Part shown: positions 25,041-33,264 of the stretch, piece by piece
Layout of the letters: each line of letters starts with the position of its first letter
Position numbering within the stretch: position 1 is the first letter of the stretch
Origin: Flavobacterium sp. LC2016-23
Lineage (GTDB): Bacteria; Bacteroidota; Bacteroidia; Flavobacteriales; Flavobacteriaceae
Assembly: GCF_009674775.1 (NCBI RefSeq)
Contig: NZ_WKKE01000006.1
Coordinates: 62,001 to 126,000 of the forward strand
Reading direction: 5' to 3'
DNA: 64,000 nucleotides
The notes under the pieces: generated by a model
Database searches by the model: none
Told to the model about the DNA's origin: nothing
What the model saw: the letters and a program-made list of their open reading frames with translations, nothing else
Position numbers and translations under genes: made by a program

Positions 25041-27257
25041 ATGTTTAAAAACGTTAAAACAGTTCTTGTTTTAGTCTTATTAAGTTCATTCGGATTGAAT
25101 GCACAAAATAAAGTCCCTGTTTATCTGGATGATAAAAAGCCAATCAATGAGCGTGTAGAAGATGCACTTTCGAAAATGACTGTCGATGAAAAGATCGCCA
25201 TGATTCATGCACAATCTAAATTTAGTTCACCGGGTGTTCCGCGTTTGGGAATTCCTGAAAACTGGATGACCGACGGACCTCACGGAATCCGAACGGAAGT
25301 TTTATGGGACGAATGGGAACAGGCCGGCTGGACCAATGATTCCTGTATTGCCTTTCCTGCACTGACAGCACTTGCTGCCACCTGGAATAAAGAATTGTCT
25401 TCCTTATATGGTAAATCAATAGGAGAAGAAGCACGTTTTCGTAATAAAAATGTACTGTTAGGCCCCGGAGTTAATATTTACAGAACGCCGCTAAACGGTC
25501 GTAACTTCGAATATATGGGAGAAGATCCTTTCCTTACTTCAAAAATGGTCGTTCCTTACATTAAAGGAGTCCAGTCTAACGGAGTAGCTGCCTGTGTGAA
25601 ACATTTTGCTTTAAACAATCAGGAAACGAACCGTAATAGTGTAAACGTAATCGTTGATGACCGTGCCTTATATGAAATTTATTTGCCGGCTTTTAAAGCT
25701 GCCGTTCAGGAAGGTGATGCCTGGGCCATTATGGGATCATATAATAAATACAAAGGACAGCACTGCTGCCATAATGAGTTTTTACTGAATGATATTCTTC
25801 GTGGAGAATGGGGGTTTAAAGGAGTGGTAATCTCAGACTGGGGCGGAGTGCATGATACCAAACAAGCCATTCATAATGGACTGGATATGGAATTCGGTTC
25901 CTGGACCAACGGACTTACGTGGGGGACCAGCAATGCTTATGATAATTATTATTTAGCAAAACCATATTCCACCATGATTGCTAAAGGGGAAGTGGGAACT
26001 AAAGAATTAGATGATAAAGTACGTCGTATTCTGCGTTTGTCATTTTTAACGACCATGAATAAAGAAAGACCTTTCGGATCTTTCGGAACAAAAGAACATG
26101 CGGATGCAGGTTTGAAAATTGCCGAAGAAGGCATCGTTTTATTGCAAAACAATAATAATATTCTGCCAATCAATCTTTCCAAAACCAAAAAGATTGCAGT
26201 TATCGGAGAAAATGCGATTAAAATGATGACCGTTGGCGGAGGAAGTTCTTCCTTAAAAGCCAGATACGAAATTACACCACTTGAAGGACTAAAGAAAAGA
26301 ATCGGAAATCAGGCTGAAATTGTGTACGCCCGTGGTTACGTTGGAGATCCGACCAGTAATTATAACGGAGTTGTGGCCAAAGTAAGTTTAGAAGAAAAAC
26401 GTTCTCCGGCCGAATTGACAGCCGAAGCTTTAAAAGTAGCAAAAGATGCTGATATTGTCCTTTTTATCGGAGGATTGAATAAAGCTCCAAATCAGGATGA
26501 TGAAGGTCACGATCGTAAAGGATTAGAACTTTCGTATGGCCAGGATCAATTAATTTCGGAGTTAGTTAAAGTCAATAAAAATATAGTTTTTGTAAACATT
26601 TCAGGAAATGCCGTGGCAATGCCGTGGGTAAAAGAAGTTCCCGGAATTGTTCAGGGATGGTTTTTAGGTACTGAAGCAGGAAATGCACTGGCTGCTGTTT
26701 TGGTTGGAGATGTGAATCCATCCGGAAAACTGACTTTTACTTTCCCGGTAAAATTAACGGATAACGGAGCTCATGCCTTGGGAGAATTCCCGGGTGGAGA
26801 AGAGGTAACCTATAAAGAAAGTATTTTTGTCGGATACCGTTGGGCTGACAAACAAAAAGCAAAACCATTATTCGCTTTCGGACATGGTTTAAGCTATACT
26901 ACTTTTGAATACGGAAAAGTAACGGCTGATAAAAAGCAAATGGGTGCAGGAGATCAGATTACATTTTCTGTTAAAGTTAAAAATACCGGAACAAGAGAAG
27001 GGTCTGAAGTGGTTCAGCTTTACATCAGTGATCTAAAATCTTCTCTGCCTCGTCCCATAAAAGAATTAAAAGGGTTTGAGAAAGTTTCGCTTAAAGCGGG
27101 AGAAGAAAAAACAGTCACTTTCACAGTAGACAAAACCGCATTGAGCTTTTTCGATGATAAAAAACACGAATGGGTTGCAGAACCGGGCGCTTTTGAAGCT
27201 ATAATTGGTGCTTCGGCGGTTAATATAAAATCTAAGGTGGGTTTCTCACTTCAATAA
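25041..27257 (+). CDS. Secreted GH3 beta-glycosidase
   Basis: 738 residues with signal peptide (VKTVLVLVLLSSFGLNAQ). GH3 N domain with GPGVNIYRTPLNGRNFEYMGEDP, VKHFALNNQE, and nucleophile D266 in KGVVISDWGGV; GH3 C domain with AEEGIVLLQNNNNILPIN and IVQGWFLGTEAGNALAAVLVGDVNPSGKL; C-terminal fibronectin-III-like domain (SVKVKNTGTREGSEVVQLYI). Typical of Bacteroidota beta-glucosidase or beta-xylosidase; the specificity cannot be set by eye. It differs enough from the 20177 gene (no EF-hand) to be a distinct paralogue. It is followed by a terminator hairpin and a DUF1349 gene. Confidence 0.92.
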   Translation: MFKNVKTVLVLVLLSSFGLNAQNKVPVYLDDKKPINERVEDALSKMTVDEKIAMIHAQSKFSSPGVPRLGIPENWMTDGPHGIRTEVLWDEWEQAGWTNDSCIAFPALTALAATWNKELSSLYGKSIGEEARFRNKNVLLGPGVNIYRTPLNGRNFEYMGEDPFLTSKMVVPYIKGVQSNGVAACVKHFALNNQETNRNSVNVIVDDRALYEIYLPAFKAAVQEGDAWAIMGSYNKYKGQHCCHNEFLLNDILRGEWGFKGVVISDWGGVHDTKQAIHNGLDMEFGSWTNGLTWGTSNAYDNYYLAKPYSTMIAKGEVGTKELDDKVRRILRLSFLTTMNKERPFGSFGTKEHADAGLKIAEEGIVLLQNNNNILPINLSKTKKIAVIGENAIKMMTVGGGSSSLKARYEITPLEGLKKRIGNQAEIVYARGYVGDPTSNYNGVVAKVSLEEKRSPAELTAEALKVAKDADIVLFIGGLNKAPNQDDEGHDRKGLELSYGQDQLISELVKVNKNIVFVNISGNAVAMPWVKEVPGIVQGWFLGTEAGNALAAVLVGDVNPSGKLTFTFPVKLTDNGAHALGEFPGGEEVTYKESIFVGYRWADKQKAKPLFAFGHGLSYTTFEYGKVTADKKQMGAGDQITFSVKVKNTGTREGSEVVQLYISDLKSSLPRPIKELKGFEKVSLKAGEEKTVTFTVDKTALSFFDDKKHEWVAEPGAFEAIIGASAVNIKSKVGFSLQ

Positions 27258-27288
27258 TTTTCATTAATTTCTAAACTTGGTTGGTTTG

Positions 27289-27324
27289 TAAAGCTGCAAT
27301 GGTAAAACTTGCAGCTTTATTTTT
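27289..27324 (+). terminator. Intrinsic terminator after the second GH3 gene
   Basis: TAAAGCTGCAA (27289-27299) pairs with TTGCAGCTTTA (27309-27319) and is followed by TTTTT. It could also attenuate readthrough into the DUF1349 gene. Confidence 0.8.
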
Positions 27325-27348
27325 AGTCTTAAAAAAAAATAAAATATC

Positions 27349-27999
27349 ATGAACAAAATTGTACTAAGCCTAATAGCTTTATTTTTAGCGCAGAACTTTT
27401 CGGCACAAAGCCTGAATAAAATGCAGTGGTTTAATGAACCTGAAAAATGGGAAATTAAAAACAATGCATTGATTATGAATGTTACGGCAAACAGTGATTA
27501 CTGGCGTATTTCGCACTATGGATTCACCGTTGATGATGCTCCGTTTTACTACGCCAGTTACGGTGGGGAATTCGAAGCCAAAGTAAAATTAACCGGAAAC
27601 TATATCGCCCGTTTTGACCAGATGGGACTGATGATTCGGGTAGATGAAAAAAACTACATCAAAACCGGAGTTGAATTTGTAGATGGAAAATTCAATATTA
27701 GTACCGTAGTAACACATGACAAAAGCGACTGGAGCGTTACAACATTAGAGAAAGCTCCGCCTTTTGTATGGATCAAAGTAGTGCGAAGATTAGATGCGAT
27801 CGAAGTATTCTTCTCTTATGATGATAAAAACTATATCCTGACCAGAAATGCACCGTTACAGGATAACACTCCCGTTATGGTAGGTTTAATGGCTGCATCC
27901 CCAGACGGAAAAGGTTTTGAAGCTAAATTTGAAAATTTCAAAGTAACACATTTACCGGATCAGCGCAGAGCAGAATGGCTTAAAAATCATCAGGAATAA
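27349..27999 (+). CDS. Secreted DUF1349 (concanavalin-like) protein
   Basis: 216 residues: signal peptide (MNKIVLSLIALFLAQNFSAQ) then a single jelly-roll of the DUF1349 family, recognised from FDQMGLMIRVDEKNYIKTGVEF, DWSVTTLEKAPPFVWIKVVR and LTRNAPLQDNTPVMVGLMAA. The fold resembles the C-terminal domain of GH43 xylosidases and probably binds a carbohydrate rather than cutting it. It lies 91 bases after the GH3 gene on the same strand, with a hairpin between, so expression is likely linked but attenuated. Confidence 0.82.
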   Translation: MNKIVLSLIALFLAQNFSAQSLNKMQWFNEPEKWEIKNNALIMNVTANSDYWRISHYGFTVDDAPFYYASYGGEFEAKVKLTGNYIARFDQMGLMIRVDEKNYIKTGVEFVDGKFNISTVVTHDKSDWSVTTLEKAPPFVWIKVVRRLDAIEVFFSYDDKNYILTRNAPLQDNTPVMVGLMAASPDGKGFEAKFENFKVTHLPDQRRAEWLKNHQE

Positions 28000-28059
28000 T
28001 TAGATAATTAGACAATTAGATAATTAGCTGGATTTAACATAAAGCTCTGCTGAGTTGTA

Positions 28060-28135
28060 TGCGTTTTTCATTGCGATCTTCGCGTAAAACCTTGCAAACT
28101 TTGCGGTTAAAACCCGCTAACAATTAATAACTAAC
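28060..28135. repeat. CGCAAAG-word repeat fragment
   Basis: The spacer before the acyltransferase holds CATTGCGATCTTCGCGTAAA and CTTGCAAACTTTGCGG, words of the dispersed family seen near 8622 and 57640. Confidence 0.5.
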
Positions 28136-28149
28136 CATTAACCATTTTT

Positions 28150-29289
28150 ATGAGTTCAATTTCATCAGCTATAAAACCAAAAAAACATTATGAAATTCTG
28201 GATGGCTTACGTGGAGTAGCAGCAATTTTAGTTGTTGCTTTTCACATTTTCGAAGCCTTCTCGGGAGGAAACCGTTTTGTGCAAATTATCAATCACGGCT
28301 ATCTGGCTGTGGATTTCTTTTTTCTTTTATCCGGATTTGTCGTCGCGTATGCGTATGATGATCGTTGGTTGAAAATGACGCAATGGGAATTTTACAAACG
28401 AAGATTAATCCGTTTACAGCCTATGGTGATTATGGGAATGATCATCGGAGCCCTTTTTTATTATTTTCAGGCTTCGGATATTTTGTTTCCGATGATTGGC
28501 GGAATGGAAGTTTGGAAAGTGATCCTAACCATGATTATTGGCTTTACGTTACTTCCGGTTCCGCCGTCAATGGAAATCAGGGGATGGGGCGAAATGCATC
28601 CTTTAAATGGTCCGGCATGGTCACTTTTTTTCGAATATATTGCTAATATTCTGTACGCACTGATTTTTCGCAAATTTTCAAATAAAGTGCTGTCAGTTTT
28701 TGTGCTGATATTTGCCGGACTATTAATTAACTACACCGTTTTTGGACCAAAAGGCGATGTCATTGGCGGATGGTCCTTAAACCTGGAGCAGCTTAATGTT
28801 GGTTTTACCCGTTTGCTATACCCGTTTTTTGCCGGAATATTACTTTCTCGTTTAGGAAAATTAATTCACCTTAAAGGAGCTTTTTGGGTATGCAGTTTAA
28901 TGATAACGGTAATTTTAGCCCTGCCAAGATTTGGAAATGAAAGCAGTTTATGGATGAATGGTATCTACGAATCGCTTTGTATTATTGTATTGTTTCCCTT
29001 AATTGTTTCTATTGGGGCAGGAGGAGAAATCAAAAATCCGTTCTCCCTAAAAATCTGTAAAGCTTTAGGAGATATTTCTTATCCGATTTACATTACGCAT
29101 TATCCCCTTATTTATTGGTATACTGCCTGGGTGGTAGACAATAAAGTTTCGATACAGGATGGATATTTGTTAGGAATCGGGGTTTTGATTGCCAGTATTG
29201 TAATAGCTTATTTATGTTTGAAATTGTATGATGAACCTGTACGTAACTGGCTTCAGAAAAGATTTCAGAAAAGGCTCAAAGAGGCATAG
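28150..29289 (+). CDS. Acyltransferase-3 family membrane protein
   Basis: 379 residues with about ten membrane segments of the OafA/YrhL type. The N-terminal YEILDGLRGVAAILVVAFHI carries the conserved Arg and catalytic His pattern, FFFLLSGFVVAYAY is the hallmark F-F-x-L-S-G-F motif, and FYKRRLIRLQP the R-x-x-R-L-x-P-x-x segment. Such inner-membrane enzymes acylate sugars or lipid-linked glycans. It follows the GH3/DUF1349 genes but with a 150-base spacer containing repeats, so co-transcription is uncertain. Confidence 0.9.
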   Translation: MSSISSAIKPKKHYEILDGLRGVAAILVVAFHIFEAFSGGNRFVQIINHGYLAVDFFFLLSGFVVAYAYDDRWLKMTQWEFYKRRLIRLQPMVIMGMIIGALFYYFQASDILFPMIGGMEVWKVILTMIIGFTLLPVPPSMEIRGWGEMHPLNGPAWSLFFEYIANILYALIFRKFSNKVLSVFVLIFAGLLINYTVFGPKGDVIGGWSLNLEQLNVGFTRLLYPFFAGILLSRLGKLIHLKGAFWVCSLMITVILALPRFGNESSLWMNGIYESLCIIVLFPLIVSIGAGGEIKNPFSLKICKALGDISYPIYITHYPLIYWYTAWVVDNKVSIQDGYLLGIGVLIASIVIAYLCLKLYDEPVRNWLQKRFQKRLKEA

Positions 29290-29460
29290 GTTCATAGGTT
29301 CAAAGTTACAAAGGTTCAGAGTTGCAAAGGGAAAACCTTTGTCGCTTTGCAACTCTGTAACTTTTCTGTAGCTTAGCTTCTTAAAAAGGCTTAAAGAGGG
29401 ATAGGTTCAAAGGTACAGAGGGAAAACCTTTGTCACTTTGCATCTCTGCAACTTTGAACC
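29290..29460. repeat. Inverted repeat cluster of GGTTCAAAG/CTTTGAACC words
   Basis: AGGTTCATAGGTTCAAAG and AAGGTTCAGAGTTGCAAAGG face CCTTTGTCGCTTTGCAACTC and TTTGCATCTCTGCAACTTTG; the RNA could form two long stems. Similar but not identical words occur at 39722-39795. Confidence 0.65.
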
Positions 29461-29474
29461 TTAATAAAACTAAA

Positions 29475-29512
29475 AAAAGGGATTAAACTTTAAAAGCTTC
29501 ATCCCTTTTGTA
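29475..29512. terminator. Bidirectional hairpin terminator
   Basis: AAAAGGGAT (29475-29483) pairs with ATCCCTTTT (29501-29509). A tracts on the left and T tracts on the right let it serve the convergent acyltransferase and OYE genes. Confidence 0.7.
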
Positions 29513-29571
29513 TTAAGTTCAATCAGAGAAAACCTTAGCCCCTCTGAACCTTTGTAACTTAGAACCTTTTT

Positions 29572-30678
29572 TTATTCTAAAACCAATGCTCCCAAAGCTT
29601 CTTTGCTAAAACCTTTTAATTCATCCGTTTTTCCGGCTTTGATTTTGGCAACCCAGTTCGGATCCGATAAAAGAGGTCTTCCAACTGCAACCAAATCAAA
29701 ATCACCTCTGTCGAAACGTCTGTTTAATTCTTCAAGAGAAGTAGGCTGAGAACTTTCTCCTGCAAAAGCACCGAAGAAATCTCCCGAAAGACCAACAGAA
29801 CCTACCGTAATGGTTGGTGCTCCCGTAACTTTTTTAGCCCATCCTGCAAAATTCAGATCAGAATCTTCGAATTCAGGTTCCCAGAAACGACGTTGTGAAC
29901 AGTGTAATATATCTACACCGGCATCCACAAGAGGCGTAAGCCATGCTTCTAATTCTTCTGGATTTTTAGCCAGTTTATAATTGTAATCAGAAGGTTTGAA
30001 TTGAGAAAATCGCATAATAACAGCAAAATCGTTACCTACTTGTTTTCTGATTTCCTTCACCACTTCAATAGCAAAACGATTGCGTTCCGGCAATGTTTTT
30101 CCACCGTAAATATCAGTACGTAAATTTGTTTCAGCTCTAAAGAACTGATCGATTAAATATCCGTGTGCTCCGTGGATTTCGATCGTATCAAAACCTAATC
30201 TTTTAGCATCAGCAGCCGCTTTTCCGAAAGCAAGAATCGTATCTTCAATATCTTTTTCAGACATGGCAATACCGTTTCTAAAATCAGGTCGGTTTAGTCC
30301 TGAAGGACCTTCAAACGGAACAGGAGGAACCCATCCGGAATGGTGATTGTCCATAATTCCCATATGCCAGATTTGTGGTCCCATTGAACCTCCGGCAGCA
30401 TGAACTTCATCGATTACTTTTTTCCATCCTTTTAAGGATTCGTCTCCATAAAAATGAGGTACATTAGCATCGTTTGATGATGAAGGTCTGTCAATTACAG
30501 TTCCCTCAGATAAGATTAAGCCAACTTCTCCTTCAGCTCTTTTTTCATAGTAAGCAGCTACTTTATCAGTTGGAACTCCGTTTGGAGAAAAAGAGCGCGT
30601 CATGGGCGCCATTACGATTCTATTTTTAAGATTTAACGTTTTTAGGTTAAATGGCGAAAACAGGTTGTTTGTACTCAT
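29572..30678 (-). CDS. NADH:flavin oxidoreductase (Old Yellow Enzyme)
   Basis: 368 residues of the FMN-dependent OYE family (NemA/YqjM class), which reduces electrophilic enals, quinones or nitro compounds. Seen: NLKNRIVMAPMTRSFSPNG at the start of the barrel, the active-site EIHGAHGYLIDQFFRAETNLRTDIYGG block with substrate-binding histidines and the proton-donor tyrosine near residue 170, and FDLVAVGRPLLSDPNW at the FMN phosphate site. It is encoded 6 nt downstream of an ArsR regulator in one operon. Confidence 0.93.
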   Translation of the reverse strand: MSTNNLFSPFNLKTLNLKNRIVMAPMTRSFSPNGVPTDKVAAYYEKRAEGEVGLILSEGTVIDRPSSSNDANVPHFYGDESLKGWKKVIDEVHAAGGSMGPQIWHMGIMDNHHSGWVPPVPFEGPSGLNRPDFRNGIAMSEKDIEDTILAFGKAAADAKRLGFDTIEIHGAHGYLIDQFFRAETNLRTDIYGGKTLPERNRFAIEVVKEIRKQVGNDFAVIMRFSQFKPSDYNYKLAKNPEELEAWLTPLVDAGVDILHCSQRRFWEPEFEDSDLNFAGWAKKVTGAPTITVGSVGLSGDFFGAFAGESSQPTSLEELNRRFDRGDFDLVAVGRPLLSDPNWVAKIKAGKTDELKGFSKEALGALVLE

Positions 30679-30684
30679 AGTAAT

Positions 30685-30987
30685 TTACAAATTAGATTGG
30701 ATTAATTTACTGAGTGCTTCAAAGGCACCTTCGTTGCGTTTATAGTAAGTCCATTGCCCAACGCGTTTGGCTTCTATAAAACCGGCACGTTGTAAAATAG
30801 ACAGGTATTCTGAAACTGTAGACTGTGTTAAGCCGGCTTTGGCCTGAATTTGACCAACGCAGACTCCATGTTCAAATCCGGCATGCTGAAGTTGATCCGG
30901 AAAGTTTATTTCAGGCTCTTTCAGCCATTCCAGCATTTGCAATCTGGACTTGTTAGATAATGCTTTAAAGATTTCTATATTTTCCAT
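30685..30987 (-). CDS. ArsR-family regulator of the OYE operon
   Basis: 100-residue winged-helix repressor: NKSRLQMLEWLKEPE, recognition helix GLTQSTVSEYLSILQRAGF and wing KRVGQWTYYKRNE. It lacks the Cys-x-Cys metal site of ArsR/SmtB but keeps one cysteine, C43 in GVCVGQI, at the position of the alpha-3 metal motif; this suggests redox or electrophile sensing by one thiol. The promoter contains an inverted repeat that the protein probably binds. Confidence 0.9.
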   Translation of the reverse strand: MENIEIFKALSNKSRLQMLEWLKEPEINFPDQLQHAGFEHGVCVGQIQAKAGLTQSTVSEYLSILQRAGFIEAKRVGQWTYYKRNEGAFEALSKLIQSNL

Positions 30988-30991
30988 CGCG

Positions 30992-31021
30992 CAAATATAT
31001 CGACTTTTCCCGATATACCAA
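30992..31021 (-). promoter_or_regulatory. Promoter and operator of the arsR-OYE operon
   Basis: Minus strand: TTG (31021-31019), 19 nt, TATATTTG (30999-30992). An inverted repeat TATATCG (30996-31002) and CGATATA (31011-31017) overlaps the -7 box and spacer, as expected for autorepression. The predicted start of transcription falls at or next to the ATG. Confidence 0.7.
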
Positions 31022-31136
31022 TTAAAGAAAAAATATTTAGCATAATTTTAAGAAGAGAGAAGAGGATTTATGAAGAAGTATTTATATTTGCGGGTGTAAT
31101 AATCTCGCAAAGTCACGGAGTTTATGCGCAATATTG

Positions 31137-31262
31137 TCATTTCGACCGGAGAGAGAAATCACAGTTTTAACTCGACAAAGATTGGCTCCTTACTGTACGG
31201 AATTTCTAGTGTGACTTACTTCGTCTGTTCGCTGCCGCTCGAGTCTCCTTCGCCGAAATGAG
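31137..31262. repeat. Palindromic element, CATTTCGACG family
   Basis: GTCATTTCGACCGGAGAGAG is mirrored by CTCCTTCGCCGAAATGAG; inside lies TTCGTCTGTTCGCTGCCGCT, nearly identical to the copy near 18808. Confidence 0.8.
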
Positions 31263-31297
31263 AAGATAAACGGAAATATTCTTATGAAAAAGATTGA

Positions 31298-31376
31298 CCT
31301 AGCCCCGATAGAAGTGGAAATCCTTTTGTGGCGGAGTTCGCCACAAAAGATTGCAACGGATAGCGGGATTAGCTCC
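31298..31376. repeat. Long structured intergenic element (AGCCCCGATAG ... AGCGGGATTAGCTCC)
   Basis: The core is a perfect stem CTTTTGTGGCG (31323-31333), loop GAGTT, CGCCACAAAAG (31339-31349). The outer flanks CTAGCCCCGATAG and ATAGCGGGATTAGCT pair imperfectly, giving one long cruciform. I recall this class of element as widely repeated in Flavobacterium genomes; only one copy is in the window. Confidence 0.7.
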
Positions 31377-31474
31377 TGAAAAAGAAATTTGGTTTTATTA
31401 TAGAAATCGAAATGACAAAAAAATCAACTTTGCGGGATTAGAAACTTGCCTCAAATAATAAACTTAATCAAACT

Positions 31475-31969
31475 ATGAAAAAAACTTTACTCATTTTAGG
31501 ATTTTTATGTTGTGTAATAACCAGTTCAAAAGCCCAGGTTGTTGGAGTTGAAGTGGGAGATATTGCGCCTGAAATCGATCTTCCGGATACAAAAGGAAAC
31601 AATGTGGTACTTTCTTCTTTCAGAGGAGAATTGGTGCTGGTAGATTTCTGGGCATCCTGGTGCGGGCCGAGTATTAAAGAGCAACCGGAATTGATAAAAC
31701 TATACAATGCTTATCCGGATAAATTTGCAATTTACAGTGTTTCTATGGATACCAAAAAACCGCTTTGGTTAGGTGCAATTGCGAAACAAAAACTTCCGTG
31801 GACACAGGTAAGTGATTTAAAATACTGGAAATCCCCGGTGGTAGGCGATTACATGCTTCAATCTGTACCTTTAAATTTCCTTATTGATAAAAACGGAATT
31901 ATTCTGGCCAAAAATATTCACGGAAATGCCCTGAATGAAATGGTGAAGAGTATATTAGAACAAAAGTAA
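31475..31969 (+). CDS. Thioredoxin-like TlpA-family protein lacking the second active-site cysteine
   Basis: 164 residues: signal peptide (KKTLLILGFLCCVITSSKAQ), then a periplasmic thioredoxin fold of the AhpC/TSA-TlpA type (VGDIAPEIDLPDTKGN; ELVLVDFWASWCGPS; SVPLNFLIDKNGIILAKN with the cis-proline region). The active site reads W-C-G-P-S: C63 is kept but residue 66 is serine (codon AGT) instead of cysteine, so the normal dithiol chemistry is lost. The fold and cis-Pro loop are otherwise intact. A small membrane protein gene follows 18 nt downstream. Confidence 0.88.
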   Translation: MKKTLLILGFLCCVITSSKAQVVGVEVGDIAPEIDLPDTKGNNVVLSSFRGELVLVDFWASWCGPSIKEQPELIKLYNAYPDKFAIYSVSMDTKKPLWLGAIAKQKLPWTQVSDLKYWKSPVVGDYMLQSVPLNFLIDKNGIILAKNIHGNALNEMVKSILEQK

Positions 31970-31987
31970 AAGCAAACTGAAAGTCCA

Positions 31988-32464
31988 ATGGAATCAAAAC
32001 TGAGTTTATCTGAATTCCGCGCAAGATTACAGCATAATACAGAGATTGGTTCTCTAAAAGCAACATTGGGACAGGTGAGAGTATTCCCTGTATCTGGTGC
32101 TGTTAAAACATTTTACGGACTTTTTGATGATAAAAGTTTTCACCTGACAATCAATTCAAGATCTTCTTCGACACCTTTCAGTATAAAAGGAAAATACAAG
32201 AATTTTAATAATACACTTAAAGTGGATTATGTTGTTGAACTCAACAATAAATTTCAGTTGCTTTGGTCAAGATATTTTCCAATAGTTTGTATCGTAGCAA
32301 TTAATATATTTTTTCTTTTTTTTGCGAGAGGGCTTAGACGAGCATCGACAATTGTTAATTTGTTTTTACTTGTCATGGCTTTCTATTCGAGATGGAATGA
32401 AGAGCGGAAGAGAAAAAAGTTAGAACAAAAATTTGTCAGGATTTTTGAAATTAAAAAAGAGTAG
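31988..32464 (+). CDS. Hypothetical small membrane protein
   Basis: 158 residues, not recognised. An N-terminal soluble region of about 95 residues rich in beta-type sequence (GQVRVFPVSGAVKTFYGLFD) is followed by two hydrophobic segments (FPIVCIVAINIFFLFFARG and STIVNLFLLVMAFYS, about residues 98-140) and a basic tail ERKRKKLEQKFVRIF. The 18-nt gap from the TlpA-like gene suggests one transcript. No function is proposed. Confidence 0.65.
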   Translation: MESKLSLSEFRARLQHNTEIGSLKATLGQVRVFPVSGAVKTFYGLFDDKSFHLTINSRSSSTPFSIKGKYKNFNNTLKVDYVVELNNKFQLLWSRYFPIVCIVAINIFFLFFARGLRRASTIVNLFLLVMAFYSRWNEERKRKKLEQKFVRIFEIKKE

Positions 32465-32648
32465 TACACATTTTTATCATTCCGGGAAATTAGGAATCTT
32501 TACCAGTGGCGGCAAAAAAAACCTTGTCTTTGCGAAGATTTCTCATTTCCGGAAATGACAATGATTGTCTTTATTTAATGTTAATCTGTTTTAGCGTTTT
32601 GGCAAAGGTTACCCGACCGGATTCAGATTCCAGTCCACTTAAAACTTG

Positions 32649-32680
32649 AAACAGCGACTCTCTAATCAGAATCGCTGTTT
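32649..32680 (-). terminator. Hairpin overlapping the end of the 127-aa gene
   Basis: AAACAGCGA (32649-32657) pairs with TCGCTGTTT (32672-32680); the stop codon lies in the loop. On the minus strand CAAGTTTT follows, a weak T tract. Confidence 0.45.
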
Positions 32681-33045
32681 GCTTTTCTGACTCCCCCAAA
32701 GCTGGTTTTTAGCATTTCCCTGATTTGAAATTGCGTTTTGCTCAGCGTAATATTTTTCCATTCCTGAAAATCAAATATATGAATTTCATGTGCATAGGGA
32801 TTAGTAACGAAGAAAAGTCTTGAAATGGAGTACTTATAAGGTTTGATTTCATTGGAAACATGACGGTTCGGCACTATTATAAGTATAGTTTCCCATTTCA
32901 GGAAATCTTTAGGGACATCTTCTCTTTCGGTTAAGCCAAGCGACTCAAAAAAAGCAACTATTTTCTGATCGTTAAGACTGTTAATCTTCTCGTCAATGCT
33001 TTTTAGGGTGCTATGAAGGGTGTTTTCATCTTTTATAACACTCAT
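32662..33045 (-). CDS. Hypothetical protein
   Basis: 127 residues, not recognised. The N-terminus STLKSIDEKINSLNDQKIVA looks helical; the middle has WETILIIVPNRHVSNEI and ISRLFFVTNPYAHEIHIFD, alternating hydrophobic strands of a small alpha/beta protein. No signal, membrane segment or cysteine pair. The gene is isolated, convergent with the small membrane protein gene and divergent from the GH2 gene. A normal ATG and codon use like its neighbours make it likely real. Confidence 0.55.
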   Translation of the reverse strand: MSVIKDENTLHSTLKSIDEKINSLNDQKIVAFFESLGLTEREDVPKDFLKWETILIIVPNRHVSNEIKPYKYSISRLFFVTNPYAHEIHIFDFQEWKNITLSKTQFQIREMLKTSFGGVRKANSDSD

Positions 33046-33264
33046 GGTACGTATGGTTTTTATTGATTTAATAAGTAAAATTAAGTTAAAAGAACAAGAT
33101 TTGGTACAGAAGGGCTGATAGAATGATTCTAAATTTTTAAGCCCTAATTTTCAGGCGCAAAAAATATAAAATATTACATTTTGATAAAATACTATTATTT
33201 TAATCGGTTTAAAAACAATATTTTTATCGCTGTTTGCAAAACATTTCTGTTAACTATTCTATTT

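Larger units (their letters stand above)
31022..31474. other. Gene-free spacer with two structured repeats
   Basis: It holds a CATTTCGACG-family palindrome (about 31137-31262) and a second long structured element at 31298-31376. CTCGCAAAGTCACGG near 31104 belongs to the CGCAAAG family. No gene is seen. Confidence 0.7.

Noticed and set aside
31022..31474. Insertion sequence remnant
   Set aside because: There is no transposase fragment, no terminal inverted repeats of IS type and no target duplication; the structure is explained by palindromic repeats.
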